A stretch of 64,000 bases of DNA from Halonatronomonas betaini (GCF_015666175.1 NZ_JADPIE010000002.1:186001-250000), one strand, 5' to 3'. Positions 23,974-33,024 are shown, counted from the first letter of the stretch. Numbers and translations are program-made. The notes: a model not told the origin generated them from the letters alone.

Positions 23974-25044
23974 TTAAAATAACTCTTTGATTTTTATTTC
24001 TGTTTCTTTGGCCAGGTCTATATATTGGTCGGATACTTTTACGATTGGCGATTCTGGTCTGATTGGGTTTATGAAAACTATCTCTCCTATTCTGCCATCA
24101 TTTAAAATGACATTCTCTTTGATAAAGTAGTTAGGCAGATGTTCCAGAAATACCTGTTTTAAGCCAGGGTCAAAATGAGTGGTCTCTTCTTCTACAAAGA
24201 TTTCTATTGCCTGAAATGGCGAGCTTTTTGCTTTGTAGACTCTATTGGCTGTAATTGCATCGAAGGCGTCTACGATGGCTATGATTCTACCGAAGAGCGG
24301 GATTTTTTTGCTCTTGATCTTTAAGGGATAGCCATCTCCATTAAAATGCTCATGATGAGTTATTACTCCCATTTTAATTTCTGGCGGTATTTCTTTTATA
24401 TCTGTTATCATCTGGTAGCCATAGATGGTATGTTTTTTCATTTCTTCGAATTCTTCATCGCTTAAACTGCCAGGCTTATTTAGTATTTCATCTGGTATTC
24501 TTGCTTTGCCGATATCATGGAGCAGACCTGTTAATGTCAGGCTTATCTGATTTTTATTATCGAAATCTAGCCAGTCTGCAAACATGTTGGCCATGATGCT
24601 AACATTTAATGAATGGGTGTAGGTGTATTCATCGGCTGTTCTTAGCATGTTGACAAGGTCCAGGATATCCATTTCGGTGCCCAGTCTGTTGGCTTCGACA
24701 ACCAGGTCTTTAATTTCATTATATTCTATTTTTTTATCTTTTTTAACTTTATTGAATAGATTTTTGACTCTGGCTGTATTTTCTTTATATTCTTTTTCAA
24801 GCTTTTTCTTTCTTGCAGCTTCTTCTTTGCTTGGCTCTTCCTTTTTAAAGATTACATAGATATATTTATGACCTAGCTCTTTGATTCTTGAAATATGGTC
24901 TTCTTTTAAAATTGTTCTGGCAGGTATGAAAATGCCATCGGTGTCATTTTCTATATCTCTGGCTACTTTCATACCTGGCTTTAGATTTTCTGTTTTTACT
25001 TTTATCGACCTGACTTTGCTGGATGTCAAGAATATCACCGCCAA
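23974..25044 (-). CDS. HD-GYP domain c-di-GMP phosphodiesterase
   Basis: About 350 residues: an N-terminal DUF3391-like region (VKTENLKPGMKVARDIENDT...), a charged coiled linker (about 70-105, KKKLEKEYKENTARVKNLF), then an HD-GYP domain (about 130-340) with TYTHSLNVSI, LLHDIGKARIPDEIL and the signature HHEHFNGDGYP. HD-GYP proteins hydrolyse cyclic di-GMP in the cytoplasm. There is no ATG near the 5' end; the frame opens with TTG at 25044, and a second TTG at 25029 follows GGCGGTGAT at a good distance, so the start is uncertain by five codons. It may work against the GGDEF protein at 31.7 kb. Confidence 0.85.
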   Translation of the reverse strand: MAVIFLTSSKVRSIKVKTENLKPGMKVARDIENDTDGIFIPARTILKEDHISRIKELGHKYIYVIFKKEEPSKEEAARKKKLEKEYKENTARVKNLFNKVKKDKKIEYNEIKDLVVEANRLGTEMDILDLVNMLRTADEYTYTHSLNVSIMANMFADWLDFDNKNQISLTLTGLLHDIGKARIPDEILNKPGSLSDEEFEEMKKHTIYGYQMITDIKEIPPEIKMGVITHHEHFNGDGYPLKIKSKKIPLFGRIIAIVDAFDAITANRVYKAKSSPFQAIEIFVEEETTHFDPGLKQVFLEHLPNYFIKENVILNDGRIGEIVFINPIRPESPIVKVSDQYIDLAKETEIKIKELF

Positions 25045-25119
25045 CTAAAATAATTATTGTTATAAAATAATTAATTGCGAGAATATGAGCCCTGGCTTGA
25101 TAAATTATCTATTAAAATT

Positions 25120-25317
25120 TTACCAGCGAGGATGTATGCTATCTCTTAAATATTTATCGTAAATTCTATCTACTTCGGCCATAACTCTGTCAGAAAGTTG
25201 TTCTGCTTCAGAAGCTGCTGCGTTATCTTCAACCTGCCATGGCTTTTTGCCACCAGGAATTACACAACTTACTGCGTCATTCATAAGTATCCATTTGAGG
25301 GCAAACTGGGCCTGCTT
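25120..25317 (-). pseudogene. Aldo/keto reductase, 3' remnant
   Basis: A 65-codon frame with stop at 25120 reads KQAQFALKWILMNDAVSCVI, PGGKKPWQVEDNAAAS and ends RIYDKYLRDSIHPRW. This is the C-terminal end of an aldo/keto reductase (NADPH-binding 'IPG' segment and the typical 'VHQRW'-like tail). It begins immediately after the stop of the cyclase gene and has no start, so the larger 5' part was lost by deletion. It is the end of what was probably a gnd-zwf-cyclase-AKR operon. Confidence 0.75.
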
Positions 25318-25318
25318 A

Positions 25319-25957
25319 TTATTGATTATCTTCTTCCAGCAGGAACGCCCGGGCCGGGGATCCTTCTACTCCGGCAATCTTTAATGGGGCAAGGATTAAT
25401 TTATAGTCGCCAGCCTCTATTTCATAGAGTCGGAGGCCTTCTATAATTATTATTCCATTTCCTAACAGGGTTTTATGGGTTGGATGTTCTGGCTGGACCC
25501 GTTCAATGCCCAGACTGTCGATGCCAACTCCAATTGGATTGGCTGCTGCTATTACTTCTGCTCCGCTTTCTGCCAGATAGATGAATTCTTCTGGATGTTT
25601 GTTTAAGAAATCTGGCACTGAGTTTCTGGTTTTTAGTAGATAATAATGGTTTGGTTTGAGTTCCAGGTCAACCAGGTCAGCGGCTGTTATTTTATCTTCA
25701 ACACTGGTTAGATCGAATACCTGGCAGGGTGCGATTAGCTCTTTGCCATCCAGGTAGGAAATATCAGAACCTTCGGCCAGCATATGGAGTGGCGCATCCA
25801 GATGGGTCCCGGTATGGAGATTTAAGGTGATTTCTGTCTCATGGGCTGAACCATCCTGATGGGTTGCCACTGTTTTAAAACGGGGCCGCTTTTCTTCCCG
25901 GCCTTTATAGACTGGCATATCTGGACTGATTTGCATTGATATATCATGTATTTGCAT
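25319..25957 (-). CDS. Cyclase/kynurenine formamidase-family protein
   Basis: A 212-residue metal-dependent hydrolase of the 'cyclase' superfamily (kynurenine formamidase-like). The metal motif HTGTHLDAPLHML is near residues 43-55, and the family's GVGIDSLGIER and APLKIAGVEGSPARAFL segments are present. The start is ATG 25957 (MQIHDISMQI) with GAGGAGG upstream; it lies inside the last codons of zwf (14-bp overlap), so translation is coupled to zwf. The substrate is unknown; there are no tryptophan-degradation genes nearby, and the pairing with G6PD suggests a lactone or ester hydrolase role, possibly a stand-in for the missing 6-phosphogluconolactonase. That role is inference only. Confidence 0.78.
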   Translation of the reverse strand: MQIHDISMQISPDMPVYKGREEKRPRFKTVATHQDGSAHETEITLNLHTGTHLDAPLHMLAEGSDISYLDGKELIAPCQVFDLTSVEDKITAADLVDLELKPNHYYLLKTRNSVPDFLNKHPEEFIYLAESGAEVIAAANPIGVGIDSLGIERVQPEHPTHKTLLGNGIIIIEGLRLYEIEAGDYKLILAPLKIAGVEGSPARAFLLEEDNQ

Positions 25958-27452
25958 TGAATTCCTCCTCATCCCACCAGCGACGACCATCTCTATTTAA
26001 CATCTCTTCTGAAGATGTCGGGCCATTGCTGCCAGGGTTGTATTTTTCTGGTTCAAGACGATTTGCTTCAATATAATCTCTCAATTTGTCAATATAAAGC
26101 CAGGAGTTTTTGACTCCATCCCAGTGGGTAAAGAGACTTTGATCTCCTTTAAATAGGGCTAGCAATAATTCTTCATAGGCTTCTGGTGTGTTCTGGAGAT
26201 CTGGAGCCTGCTGGCAGAAGTCCATAAAGACGGAAGTTATCTTATCCTGGCTGCCTGGTTCTTTGGCATTAAACTGCATGGAAACGCCTTCTTCTGGCTG
26301 GATCTTTATTATCAGGAGGTTGGCCTCCGGGTTTTTATCTTTGCTTAATGCAGGATGGAAATCATCTTTGAACTGGACATAAATTTTTGCGCTTTTCTTA
26401 TGAAGCCTTTTGCCTGTCTTTAAATAAAAGGGCACTCCTCGCCAGCGGAGGTTATTAATATTTAGCTTTACTGCTGCAAAGGTTTCAGTTCTGGAGTTGC
26501 TGGCAATATTATCTTCATCCTGATAGCCAGGGACAGTCCTGTCACCGATAATTCCGCTTTTGTACTGGCCAATAACAAGGTTATCTCTGAGATCACCTAA
26601 AGAAGGACTATCGGCTAGAGTTTTTAGTAATTTGATTTTTTCCTGACGGATCGATTCTGTGGACATATCAGCAGGTGATTCCATGGTGATTAGGGCCAGC
26701 ATCTGGAGCAGGTGGCTCTGGACCATATCTCTGAGGGCTCCAGCATTATCGTAATATTTGCCTCTTGTTTTAATCCCGCTGGTCTCAGTTGAAACGATCT
26801 GGATATTATCTATATAATGTTTATTCCAGATAGGTTCAAAGAACATGTTGGCAAAGCGCATGGTCAGGATGTTCTGGATCATCTCTTTGCCTAAATAGTG
26901 ATCGATCCGATAGACATTTTCTTCTGGAAATACCTGGCAGATCTGTGAGTTGTAATCTCTGGCTGAACTTAGACTATAACCAAAGGGTTTTTCTATAACC
27001 AGCCGGGGCCAGCCTGGTTCTCTGGACTTGCTTAGCCGGTGTTCCTTTAGGTTTTCTGTGATCATCGGGAAGAATTCAGGAGCTGTGGCAAGATAATAGA
27101 TGCAGTGCCGGCCAGCCTGGTTGCCTTCCTGGTCATTTAGATGATGATAAAGTTTGTTATAACCGATATCTTCGGTGAAATCCATCTGCAGGTAATCCAG
27201 GTATTCTTTAAAGTTATTCCAGCTTTCTTTTGTATATATTTCAGGGTTTTCCTCTTTTAAGGACTGCTCCAGGCTCTGAAGGTAGGCTTTTCTGCTGGAA
27301 AAGCTCCGGGCCAGGCCAAGTATGGACAGCTGATCTGGCAGGGAATTTCTTTTATATAGTTTATAGAGGCCAGGTATTAATTTGCTGCGGCTGAGATCGC
27401 CTGTGCCTCCGAAGATTACAAGCTGGATCATTTCTGGCATTTTATTATTCAT
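25944..27452 (-). CDS. zwf: Glucose-6-phosphate 1-dehydrogenase
   Basis: A 502-residue enzyme of normal length that oxidises glucose 6-phosphate to 6-phosphogluconolactone with NAD(P)+, first step of the oxidative pentose phosphate pathway. The nucleotide-binding GGTGDLSRSKLIPGL (about 14-28), the active-site RIDHYLGKEMIQNIL with the catalytic His (about 182), and VIEKPFGYSL are all present. The ribosome site GGAGGAAAG precedes the ATG. It follows gnd by 63 nt and overlaps the downstream cyclase gene. No pgl gene is in the window. Confidence 0.95.
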   Translation of the reverse strand: MNNKMPEMIQLVIFGGTGDLSRSKLIPGLYKLYKRNSLPDQLSILGLARSFSSRKAYLQSLEQSLKEENPEIYTKESWNNFKEYLDYLQMDFTEDIGYNKLYHHLNDQEGNQAGRHCIYYLATAPEFFPMITENLKEHRLSKSREPGWPRLVIEKPFGYSLSSARDYNSQICQVFPEENVYRIDHYLGKEMIQNILTMRFANMFFEPIWNKHYIDNIQIVSTETSGIKTRGKYYDNAGALRDMVQSHLLQMLALITMESPADMSTESIRQEKIKLLKTLADSPSLGDLRDNLVIGQYKSGIIGDRTVPGYQDEDNIASNSRTETFAAVKLNINNLRWRGVPFYLKTGKRLHKKSAKIYVQFKDDFHPALSKDKNPEANLLIIKIQPEEGVSMQFNAKEPGSQDKITSVFMDFCQQAPDLQNTPEAYEELLLALFKGDQSLFTHWDGVKNSWLYIDKLRDYIEANRLEPEKYNPGSNGPTSSEEMLNRDGRRWWDEEEFNANT

Positions 27453-27515
27453 TATCTTTCCTCCTCTCCAGGCTCTAGTTGATGTTTAGATATTATGGAT
27501 ATCCCCTGACGCTGG

Positions 27516-28931
27516 TTAAATATTATGGATATCCTGCCATTCTGTATGGAAGCTGCCAGCTTTGTCACGTCTCTGATAGGTATGGGCTCCAAAGTAATCC
27601 CGCTGGGCCTGGATTAGATTGGCAGGAAGTTCTTTGCTTCTTAGCATATCAAGGTAATCCAGTGCTGAGCTCAGGGCAGGAATCGGAAGCCTCAGGGCCT
27701 TGATTTGCGTGACTACTTCTCTAAGGGCTGAGAGATTGCCGGTTATATCAGATTTAAATTGATCTGAGGCCAGCAGATGGAAGAAATCTTCTGTTAGATA
27801 GGCTTCACGGATCGCTTTTAATAGATCAGAGCGGATAATGCAGCCATCCTGCCAGACCCTGGCCACTTCAGCCAGCTTCAGGTCATAATCATATTTTGAA
27901 GAGGCTGATGCAAGCAGGGTCATCCCTTCGCTATAGGCGATTATAGTGGCTAAATACAGGGCACTTTCCATATTATTCAGGAAATCCTGCTGGTTTAGAT
28001 CGGTTTTAGTCCAGCCTCCAATTCGGCTATTTATTTTCTCCCGCTGGGCTTTAAAGGATGATAGGGAGCGGGAGTTTACTGCTGCTGTTATTGTCGGAAC
28101 TGGCCAGCCAAGATCCAGGGCTTCTTCGGCACTCCATTTGCCTGTGCCTTTCTGTTTGGCTGTATCCAGGATAAGATCGATTAATGGCCTGCCGGTTTCA
28201 GGGTCTTCTCTTTTTAGGATTTCAACTGTTATCTCCAGGAGAAATGAGTTCTGGCTTTGATTCCAGCTCTGGAATTGTTCGGCCATTGCTGCTGGCTTTA
28301 AGTCCAGGACTTTCCGCATGATATCATAGATTTCGGAAATTAAGGCCATAACTCCGTATTCGATGCCATTATGGACCATCTTGACATAATGGCCGGCTGA
28401 TCCAGGGCCAAGATAGGCAACACAGGGGCCATTATCTGTTCTGGCTGCTATAGCTGTAAAGATATCTTCAAGCTGATTATAGACTATTTTTTCTCCTCCT
28501 GGCATCAGGGAGGGGCCATGGAGTGCGCCATATTCACCACCGCTGATTCCTGTGCCTAAAAAATGAATACCTTTTTCTTTAAGTTCTCTAAAACGCCGGT
28601 CTGTGTCCTGAAAATGTGAGTTGCCGCCATCTATAATAATATCGCCTTCATCCAGAAATGGCAGGAGGCTTTCTATGACCAGATCTACTGGCTTACCGGC
28701 CTTTACCATCAGGATTATTTTCCTGGGGCTAGTTAATTCTGCTGTTAGTTCTTCCAGGCTATAGCAGGCTTTAATATCTTTATTTTCTGCCCGTTTTTCG
28801 ATAAAATTGGTAGTCTTTTCTGTACTCCTGTTATATGCTGCGACTTTGAAGCCTTTATCTTCTATATTCAGGGCCAGGTTCTGTCCCATTACGGCCAGGC
28901 CGATTATTCCGATATCAGATCTTGCTGACAT
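27516..28931 (-). CDS. gnd: 6-Phosphogluconate dehydrogenase, decarboxylating
   Basis: A 471-residue cytoplasmic enzyme producing ribulose 5-phosphate, CO2 and NAD(P)H. The dinucleotide motif GLAVMGQNLALN is at about 11-22, GISGGEYGALHGPSLMPGG is the substrate loop, and VKMVHNGIEYG carries the catalytic Lys. The C-terminal helical domain and tail are full length (TYQRRDKAGSFHTEW). It is the first gene of the gnd-zwf-cyclase unit, with ribosome site GGGGAG. Its final 17 bases including the stop occur again about 10 bases downstream. Confidence 0.95.
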   Translation of the reverse strand: MSARSDIGIIGLAVMGQNLALNIEDKGFKVAAYNRSTEKTTNFIEKRAENKDIKACYSLEELTAELTSPRKIILMVKAGKPVDLVIESLLPFLDEGDIIIDGGNSHFQDTDRRFRELKEKGIHFLGTGISGGEYGALHGPSLMPGGEKIVYNQLEDIFTAIAARTDNGPCVAYLGPGSAGHYVKMVHNGIEYGVMALISEIYDIMRKVLDLKPAAMAEQFQSWNQSQNSFLLEITVEILKREDPETGRPLIDLILDTAKQKGTGKWSAEEALDLGWPVPTITAAVNSRSLSSFKAQREKINSRIGGWTKTDLNQQDFLNNMESALYLATIIAYSEGMTLLASASSKYDYDLKLAEVARVWQDGCIIRSDLLKAIREAYLTEDFFHLLASDQFKSDITGNLSALREVVTQIKALRLPIPALSSALDYLDMLRSKELPANLIQAQRDYFGAHTYQRRDKAGSFHTEWQDIHNI

Positions 28932-29108
28932 AATATCTCCCCTTTCAATTTATTATATTTAACTACATTCAGGGCATTTCTATTGATTTTTTATAGTCAG
29001 ATGTTGATTTGCATTAATTATTAAAATTAATACCTATATTATAATTAGATATTGAAGCTTTATTTCCTGCAGTTTTAGTGAAAAATGTAAGGTAATAGGT
29101 AAATTAAA

Positions 29109-29131
29109 TGCCCTGGTTGGAATACCAGGGC
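29109..29131. terminator. Terminator of hfq-like gene
   Basis: GCCCTGG / CCAGGGC 7-bp stem with a 9-nt loop; on the minus strand it is followed by ATTTAATTT, 28 nt after the stop of the Hfq-like gene. Confidence 0.6.
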
Positions 29132-29158
29132 AGATTTGATCAGATTTAATTAGGGCCA

Positions 29159-29398
29159 TTACTCATCATCAACAATGCCTACTCCTGCTTTTACATCTTC
29201 ATCCGGGGCTACTGTTGCGATTGCATGTTTGTAAATCATCTTATTCTTTTCTCCATGTCTGATAACAATTACAAAATTATCAAAATTAACTATCTCACCT
29301 TCTAATAGCCTGCCATCAGTTAGATAAAATTTTGTCCAGATATTCTTCTTTTTAATCGCCTCCAGCATTTTGCTCTGATAATCTAAATTATTTGACAT
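29159..29398 (-). CDS. Hfq-like RNA-binding protein
   Basis: A 79-residue Sm-fold protein. The Sm1 part is TKFYLTDGRLLEGEIVNFDN followed by FVIVIR (about 22-47), and Sm2 is YKHAIATV (56-63), the key Hfq signature with the Lys-His pair of the uridine-binding pore. The N-terminal helix (YQSKMLEAIKKKNIW) corresponds to the 'LQDxFLNxLR' helix of Hfq but with the usual Gln and Asp shifted or lost. The C-terminal tail is short and acidic. It has an AGGAGG ribosome site and stands alone, not next to miaA as usual. It may be the only Hfq or a second, divergent copy; it would bind small RNAs or mRNAs. Confidence 0.8.
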   Translation of the reverse strand: MSNNLDYQSKMLEAIKKKNIWTKFYLTDGRLLEGEIVNFDNFVIVIRHGEKNKMIYKHAIATVAPDEDVKAGVGIVDDE

Positions 29399-29474
29399 TT
29401 AAATTACCTCCTTTGTATGGTCGCCTTATGGGCCAATTAGCAGGTACTGAAAATAATTTAATTATAACATAGAT

Positions 29475-29846
29475 TTAGATATTTTTGTTTTTAATAATTA
29501 CTGCTAAAAAATAAAAGGTTAAAATAATTAAAACTCCAAACATAATAAGGAAAGCTACATCACCAGTCTGAAGGAAGTATCCTGGACTCATTATCATGGT
29601 ATACAAAACCATTCCTGCTGCAATCAGGTAGAGGTTATAGCCCCAGCTGGTCGCTTTTAATAGCCCTGCCCCGGCACTGATTAATAGTACTGCTGTAATA
29701 AATTCTGCAAATAGATGAAATGCCAGCTCGACAGGCTTTGTTTCAAGCTCTGGTATATTACCTGTAAGATAAAAGACTGTCCACATTCCTAGCATTGAGA
29801 TTCCAACAACAATTGCAAATATTGCTGCTGATTTATTTTTCCTCAC
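29475..29846 (-). CDS. Small four-helix membrane protein
   Basis: A ~123-residue membrane protein with four hydrophobic helices (about residues 6-25, 37-58, 68-86 and 95-118). The frame opens upstream at an ATG inside the preceding gene, but AGGAGG 6 nt before GTG 29846 (VRKNKSAAIFAIVVG) points to that GTG as the start. It overlaps the flavoprotein gene by 14 bp, so translation is coupled. It resembles uncharacterised small membrane proteins without a known role. A partnership with the flavoprotein (for example redox or membrane attachment) is possible but not shown. Confidence 0.6.
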   Translation of the reverse strand: MRKNKSAAIFAIVVGISMLGMWTVFYLTGNIPELETKPVELAFHLFAEFITAVLLISAGAGLLKATSWGYNLYLIAAGMVLYTMIMSPGYFLQTGDVAFLIMFGVLIILTFYFLAVIIKNKNI

Positions 29847-30570
29847 TAATAACCTCCTTTTTATATGGGGAGTTTCCATTGAGCCAGCCCTGCTTCAGCC
29901 AGTAATTTTTATCAAGATTATCGTCATCATAGGTTTTTATAAGGTTTTTCATCATTAGAAATATGCCTCTTGTTTTAGGCCGAAATCTAAGGTTTTCTCG
30001 GTTTATTGTTGCTTTATAAAATTTAGCTGCTTTTTTGGTTAGATCAGCTTTTATCTTAGTTTTCTTTTTCTCACTGATACCGGACCAGTCTGAAGCTGCG
30101 ACATTAACGCCATATGAATATACTCTCTTGAAACCAAGATAATCAAGGGTTAATTTTAAAGTTCTGTTGGTCCTTTTTGTGCCTTTACCTGCTGATGTCG
30201 AGAGCACGAAACCGGTTTTAGTGAAAAATTGATTATCCGGGCGATGGGCCAGCCATAGGTAGCAAAGGTGATCCAGCAGATTTTTCATTGGGGCTGAGAC
30301 ATCCAGGGCATATACCGGAGAGGCCAGAATCACGCCATCTGCTGAGAGCATCTTAGCTATGACTGACTGAATCTGTTTCTTATCCGGACAGTGTTCCTCA
30401 CCTTTTAATATACAGTCAAAGCAACCTCTACAGAATTCTGGCAAATCAGCTGGCAGGAAAACTTCGGAATATTCAATGGTTCCATTCCGATTTAACTCTT
30501 CCTTTAATAACTGGACAGAATTATAGGTGCTGCCTTTTCTTTGATTGCCGTAAATTATTGTTATTTTCAA
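29833..30570 (-). CDS. Flavodoxin-type NAD(P)H oxidoreductase with Cys cluster
   Basis: A 245-residue flavodoxin-fold protein. The FMN phosphate loop is GNQRKGSTYN (8-17), and SPVYALDVSAPMKNLLDHL is the flavin-contact segment of the NADPH-dependent FMN reductase / iron-sulfur flavoprotein family. Cys47, Cys50, Cys53 and Cys61 (FCRGCFDC ... C) form a compact motif that could hold a 4Fe-4S cluster, as in the Isf family of anaerobes. The long basic C-terminal tail (about 165-245) is unusual and may contact another partner. It overlaps the downstream membrane protein gene. Electron donor and acceptor are unknown. Confidence 0.78.
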   Translation of the reverse strand: MKITIIYGNQRKGSTYNSVQLLKEELNRNGTIEYSEVFLPADLPEFCRGCFDCILKGEEHCPDKKQIQSVIAKMLSADGVILASPVYALDVSAPMKNLLDHLCYLWLAHRPDNQFFTKTGFVLSTSAGKGTKRTNRTLKLTLDYLGFKRVYSYGVNVAASDWSGISEKKKTKIKADLTKKAAKFYKATINRENLRFRPKTRGIFLMMKNLIKTYDDDNLDKNYWLKQGWLNGNSPYKKEVISEEK

Positions 30571-30656
30571 GTAGACTCCTCATTTCTATTAAATAATGTT
30601 AATTATATCATTATTTGAAATTATTTGATAGAGTTTCTGCTCTTGCTGAATAAATT

Positions 30657-31403
30657 TTATTTTTTAGTTATCCAGAATCGGCATTCAGCTGAGAACTTTT
30701 TGATTTCATCGCTTTCTTCTATGAGGGCTTCTCTGTAAAAGTCTTCTACTAGTTGCAGTTTGACTTCTTTTAAGCATTCGAGTATCTCCTGACGGTCTGG
30801 GAAATGAATGAAGGTATCTCTGCCGTTTTCTCCGGATGGCAGAGTTTTATCGCCATATTCATAGACCCTTTCATCTTCTTTACCTTCAGCCCAGATTTTT
30901 TCTTCTTTCTCCCAGAATTCTTTGTAGTTCTCATTATTTTCCCGGTCATGGGTTGTAAAGATGAAGATGCCGCCAGGCTTTAGAACTCTTCTGATCTCTT
31001 TTAAGGCCTGGATTCTGTTTGCTCTTTTTGGTATCTGCATCAGGCCATTAAAGGAAAATAGGGCGTAATCGAAGGAGTTATCAGTAAAATTTAAATCGGT
31101 GGCGTCGCCGGTGATAAATTCTATATCTGTGGCTCTTTTTTTGTTTAATTCTCTGGCTGAATCGATCATTTCCGGGGTTAGATCGAGGCCGATTATATTA
31201 TGGTGGCCCCGTTCATAGAGGGCAAAGGTGGTTCTGCCGGCTCCACAGCCAATATCCAGGATTGATTTATCTTTATCAGTAAAATATTTATTGAAGACGT
31301 ATTTTTCTGATTCCCAGAGGCCGATTTCTTCTATGGCTTTTGTATATTCAGTTACTGCCTGGCCAAAGGATTTTCTGATAAAATTCCCTGTTATTTTTTT
31401 CAT
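30657..31403 (-). CDS. Class I SAM-dependent methyltransferase
   Basis: A 248-residue methyltransferase. Motif I is ILDIGCGAGRTTFALYERG (about 50-68), followed by IGLDLTPEMIDSARE, the acidic FITGDATDLNF, and ALFSFNGLMQIP / EIRRVLKPGGIFIFTTHDR. The end is unusually rich in Glu and Lys. The substrate cannot be deduced. The ribosome site is AAGGGTG. It is a single-gene unit; unlike the methyltransferase at 18.4-19.0 kb it is intact. Confidence 0.85.
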   Translation of the reverse strand: MKKITGNFIRKSFGQAVTEYTKAIEEIGLWESEKYVFNKYFTDKDKSILDIGCGAGRTTFALYERGHHNIIGLDLTPEMIDSARELNKKRATDIEFITGDATDLNFTDNSFDYALFSFNGLMQIPKRANRIQALKEIRRVLKPGGIFIFTTHDRENNENYKEFWEKEEKIWAEGKEDERVYEYGDKTLPSGENGRDTFIHFPDRQEILECLKEVKLQLVEDFYREALIEESDEIKKFSAECRFWITKK

Positions 31404-31676
31404 GGTATCACCCTTTAAGTTGAATATTATTATATATATATTTCAAGAGAAAGGAGTGAACTCCTGCAGGTATTTATAAAAAGTTGCAGATTAATCATTA
31501 ATTTCAGTTTTCTATAGAAAATAGTTATCAATTATATAACTCTATTGAATTATTCAAAAGTTTAATGTCAAGTCACTTTGTTTTTAAATCTTTAGTTAAA
31601 TAATGGGTTTTATTTCTTTTGCTTGATTATTTTTGAATTAAATATATAATTAATTTAGTTTTACGGAAGTCTGGAG

Positions 31677-32966
31677 GTGATCAGGATTAAATCGTTTAAA
31701 AATAATAAGATAATCGGTGAACTGCATAAAAATATTAATAATTTAGAGAGAATTTTGGATTCAATACCTGACCTGATTTTTCTAATTAATTCTAATGGAG
31801 AGATTTTAGATCTCTGGACTGGCAAGGTAGAGGATTTATTGTTGCCTACTGAAGAAGCAATTGGGACAAATATATCTGATATTCTTGATCAGGAACAATA
31901 TAATCTATTTACAGATAGTTTAGAAAATATTTTACAAAATGATATTGCAGATTCTTTCCAATATAGTCTGGAAATAAAGGGAGAAAAGTTATATTATGAA
32001 GCCAGGATGATTGCCTTAAATCCAGGTGATAGAGATGAAAATGTGATTATTTCTGTTCGGGATATTACTCAAGCTAAGCTGAATAGCCTGAAGGTTGAAA
32101 AATTATCCCAGGAGTATGAGACTATTTTTTCTAATGTTGATAATGCTATCTTTTTAATGAATTACACTGATGGTGAAATTAGATTTCAACGGTTAAATAG
32201 ATTTCATGAGGAGTCAACCGGGCTAAAGACTGATGATATAAAGGGAAAGACTCCTGTTGAAGCTTTTGGTGAGGAGATGGGAGAAGAACTGATTAGAAAA
32301 TATAGCAGATGTCTGGAAGCTAGAAAAACAGTCACCTATGAAGAGGTGCTTGAATTACCTGCTGGTTCCAGGATCTGGCTAACAAAGCTCTCTCCAGTGA
32401 TAATTAATGGCCAAATAGAAAAGATTGTTGGTACTTCAATTGATATCACTGATAGAAAGGAGCAACAGGATAAGATTGAATACCTCTCTTATCATGATAA
32501 ACTGACTGATCTTTATAATAGAGCTTACTTTGAAAATGAAATTGATAGGCTAAATGATAGTAGAAGGCTGCCAATTACTATTTTAGTTGCTGATCTTGAT
32601 AATCTTAAATATGTTAATGATAATTATGGCCATCAGGCCGGTGATGAATATATTAAGACTGCTGCTGATATGATACAAGAATGTATAAGAAATGAAGATA
32701 TAGCAGCCAGGATAGGTGGCGATGAGTTTGCTATTATTCTGCCAGAGACTGGGAAGTCAGGGGCAAGAGCTGTTTATAACCGTATTAAAAGGATGGAGCA
32801 AGCTTATATAGATAGTGAAAACAGCAGCGATGAAATAGTTAAGGTCTTTTCCATTTCTGTGGGATATGGTGTGATGACTGAAAAAGAAGAAAGTTTAGAG
32901 GATGCCTTTAAAGAGGCTGATAAAATGATGTATGAACATAAGAAAATAAATAAGGGTGAGGGTTAA
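31677..32966 (+). CDS. PAS-PAS-GGDEF diguanylate cyclase
   Basis: A ~429-residue cytoplasmic protein without membrane segments: PAS domain one (about 23-133, LDSIPDLIFLINSNGEILDL), PAS domain two (about 145-258), and a GGDEF domain (about 268-425) with the active site GGDEF at 347-351. RNED at 338-341, five residues before it, is the RxxD inhibitory site for product binding. It should make cyclic di-GMP in response to a ligand or redox state sensed by the PAS domains. The start is odd: the GTG at 31677 lies inside a perfect ribosome site GGAGGTGATC; with normal spacing the start would be the ATT at 31686. Probably counter-acts the HD-GYP protein. Confidence 0.88.
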   Translation: MIRIKSFKNNKIIGELHKNINNLERILDSIPDLIFLINSNGEILDLWTGKVEDLLLPTEEAIGTNISDILDQEQYNLFTDSLENILQNDIADSFQYSLEIKGEKLYYEARMIALNPGDRDENVIISVRDITQAKLNSLKVEKLSQEYETIFSNVDNAIFLMNYTDGEIRFQRLNRFHEESTGLKTDDIKGKTPVEAFGEEMGEELIRKYSRCLEARKTVTYEEVLELPAGSRIWLTKLSPVIINGQIEKIVGTSIDITDRKEQQDKIEYLSYHDKLTDLYNRAYFENEIDRLNDSRRLPITILVADLDNLKYVNDNYGHQAGDEYIKTAADMIQECIRNEDIAARIGGDEFAIILPETGKSGARAVYNRIKRMEQAYIDSENSSDEIVKVFSISVGYGVMTEKEESLEDAFKEADKMMYEHKKINKGEG

Positions 32967-32990
32967 ATCATAAATATCATTTATAAGAAT

Positions 32991-33024
32991 AAAGCCTGGT
33001 CAGGAAGGTTCCTGCCAGGCTTTT
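32991..33024. terminator. Terminator of the glucan operon (bidirectional)
   Basis: AAAGCCTGG / CCAGGCTTT outer stem with a nested CAGGAA/TTCCTG stem; T-tract on the plus strand and A-tract mirrored. It ends both the GGDEF gene and the ten-gene operon. Confidence 0.8.

Noticed and set aside
25319-25957. Kynurenine formamidase by name
   Set aside because: Only the superfamily motif supports it; there are no kynurenine pathway genes, and the gene is coupled to zwf.
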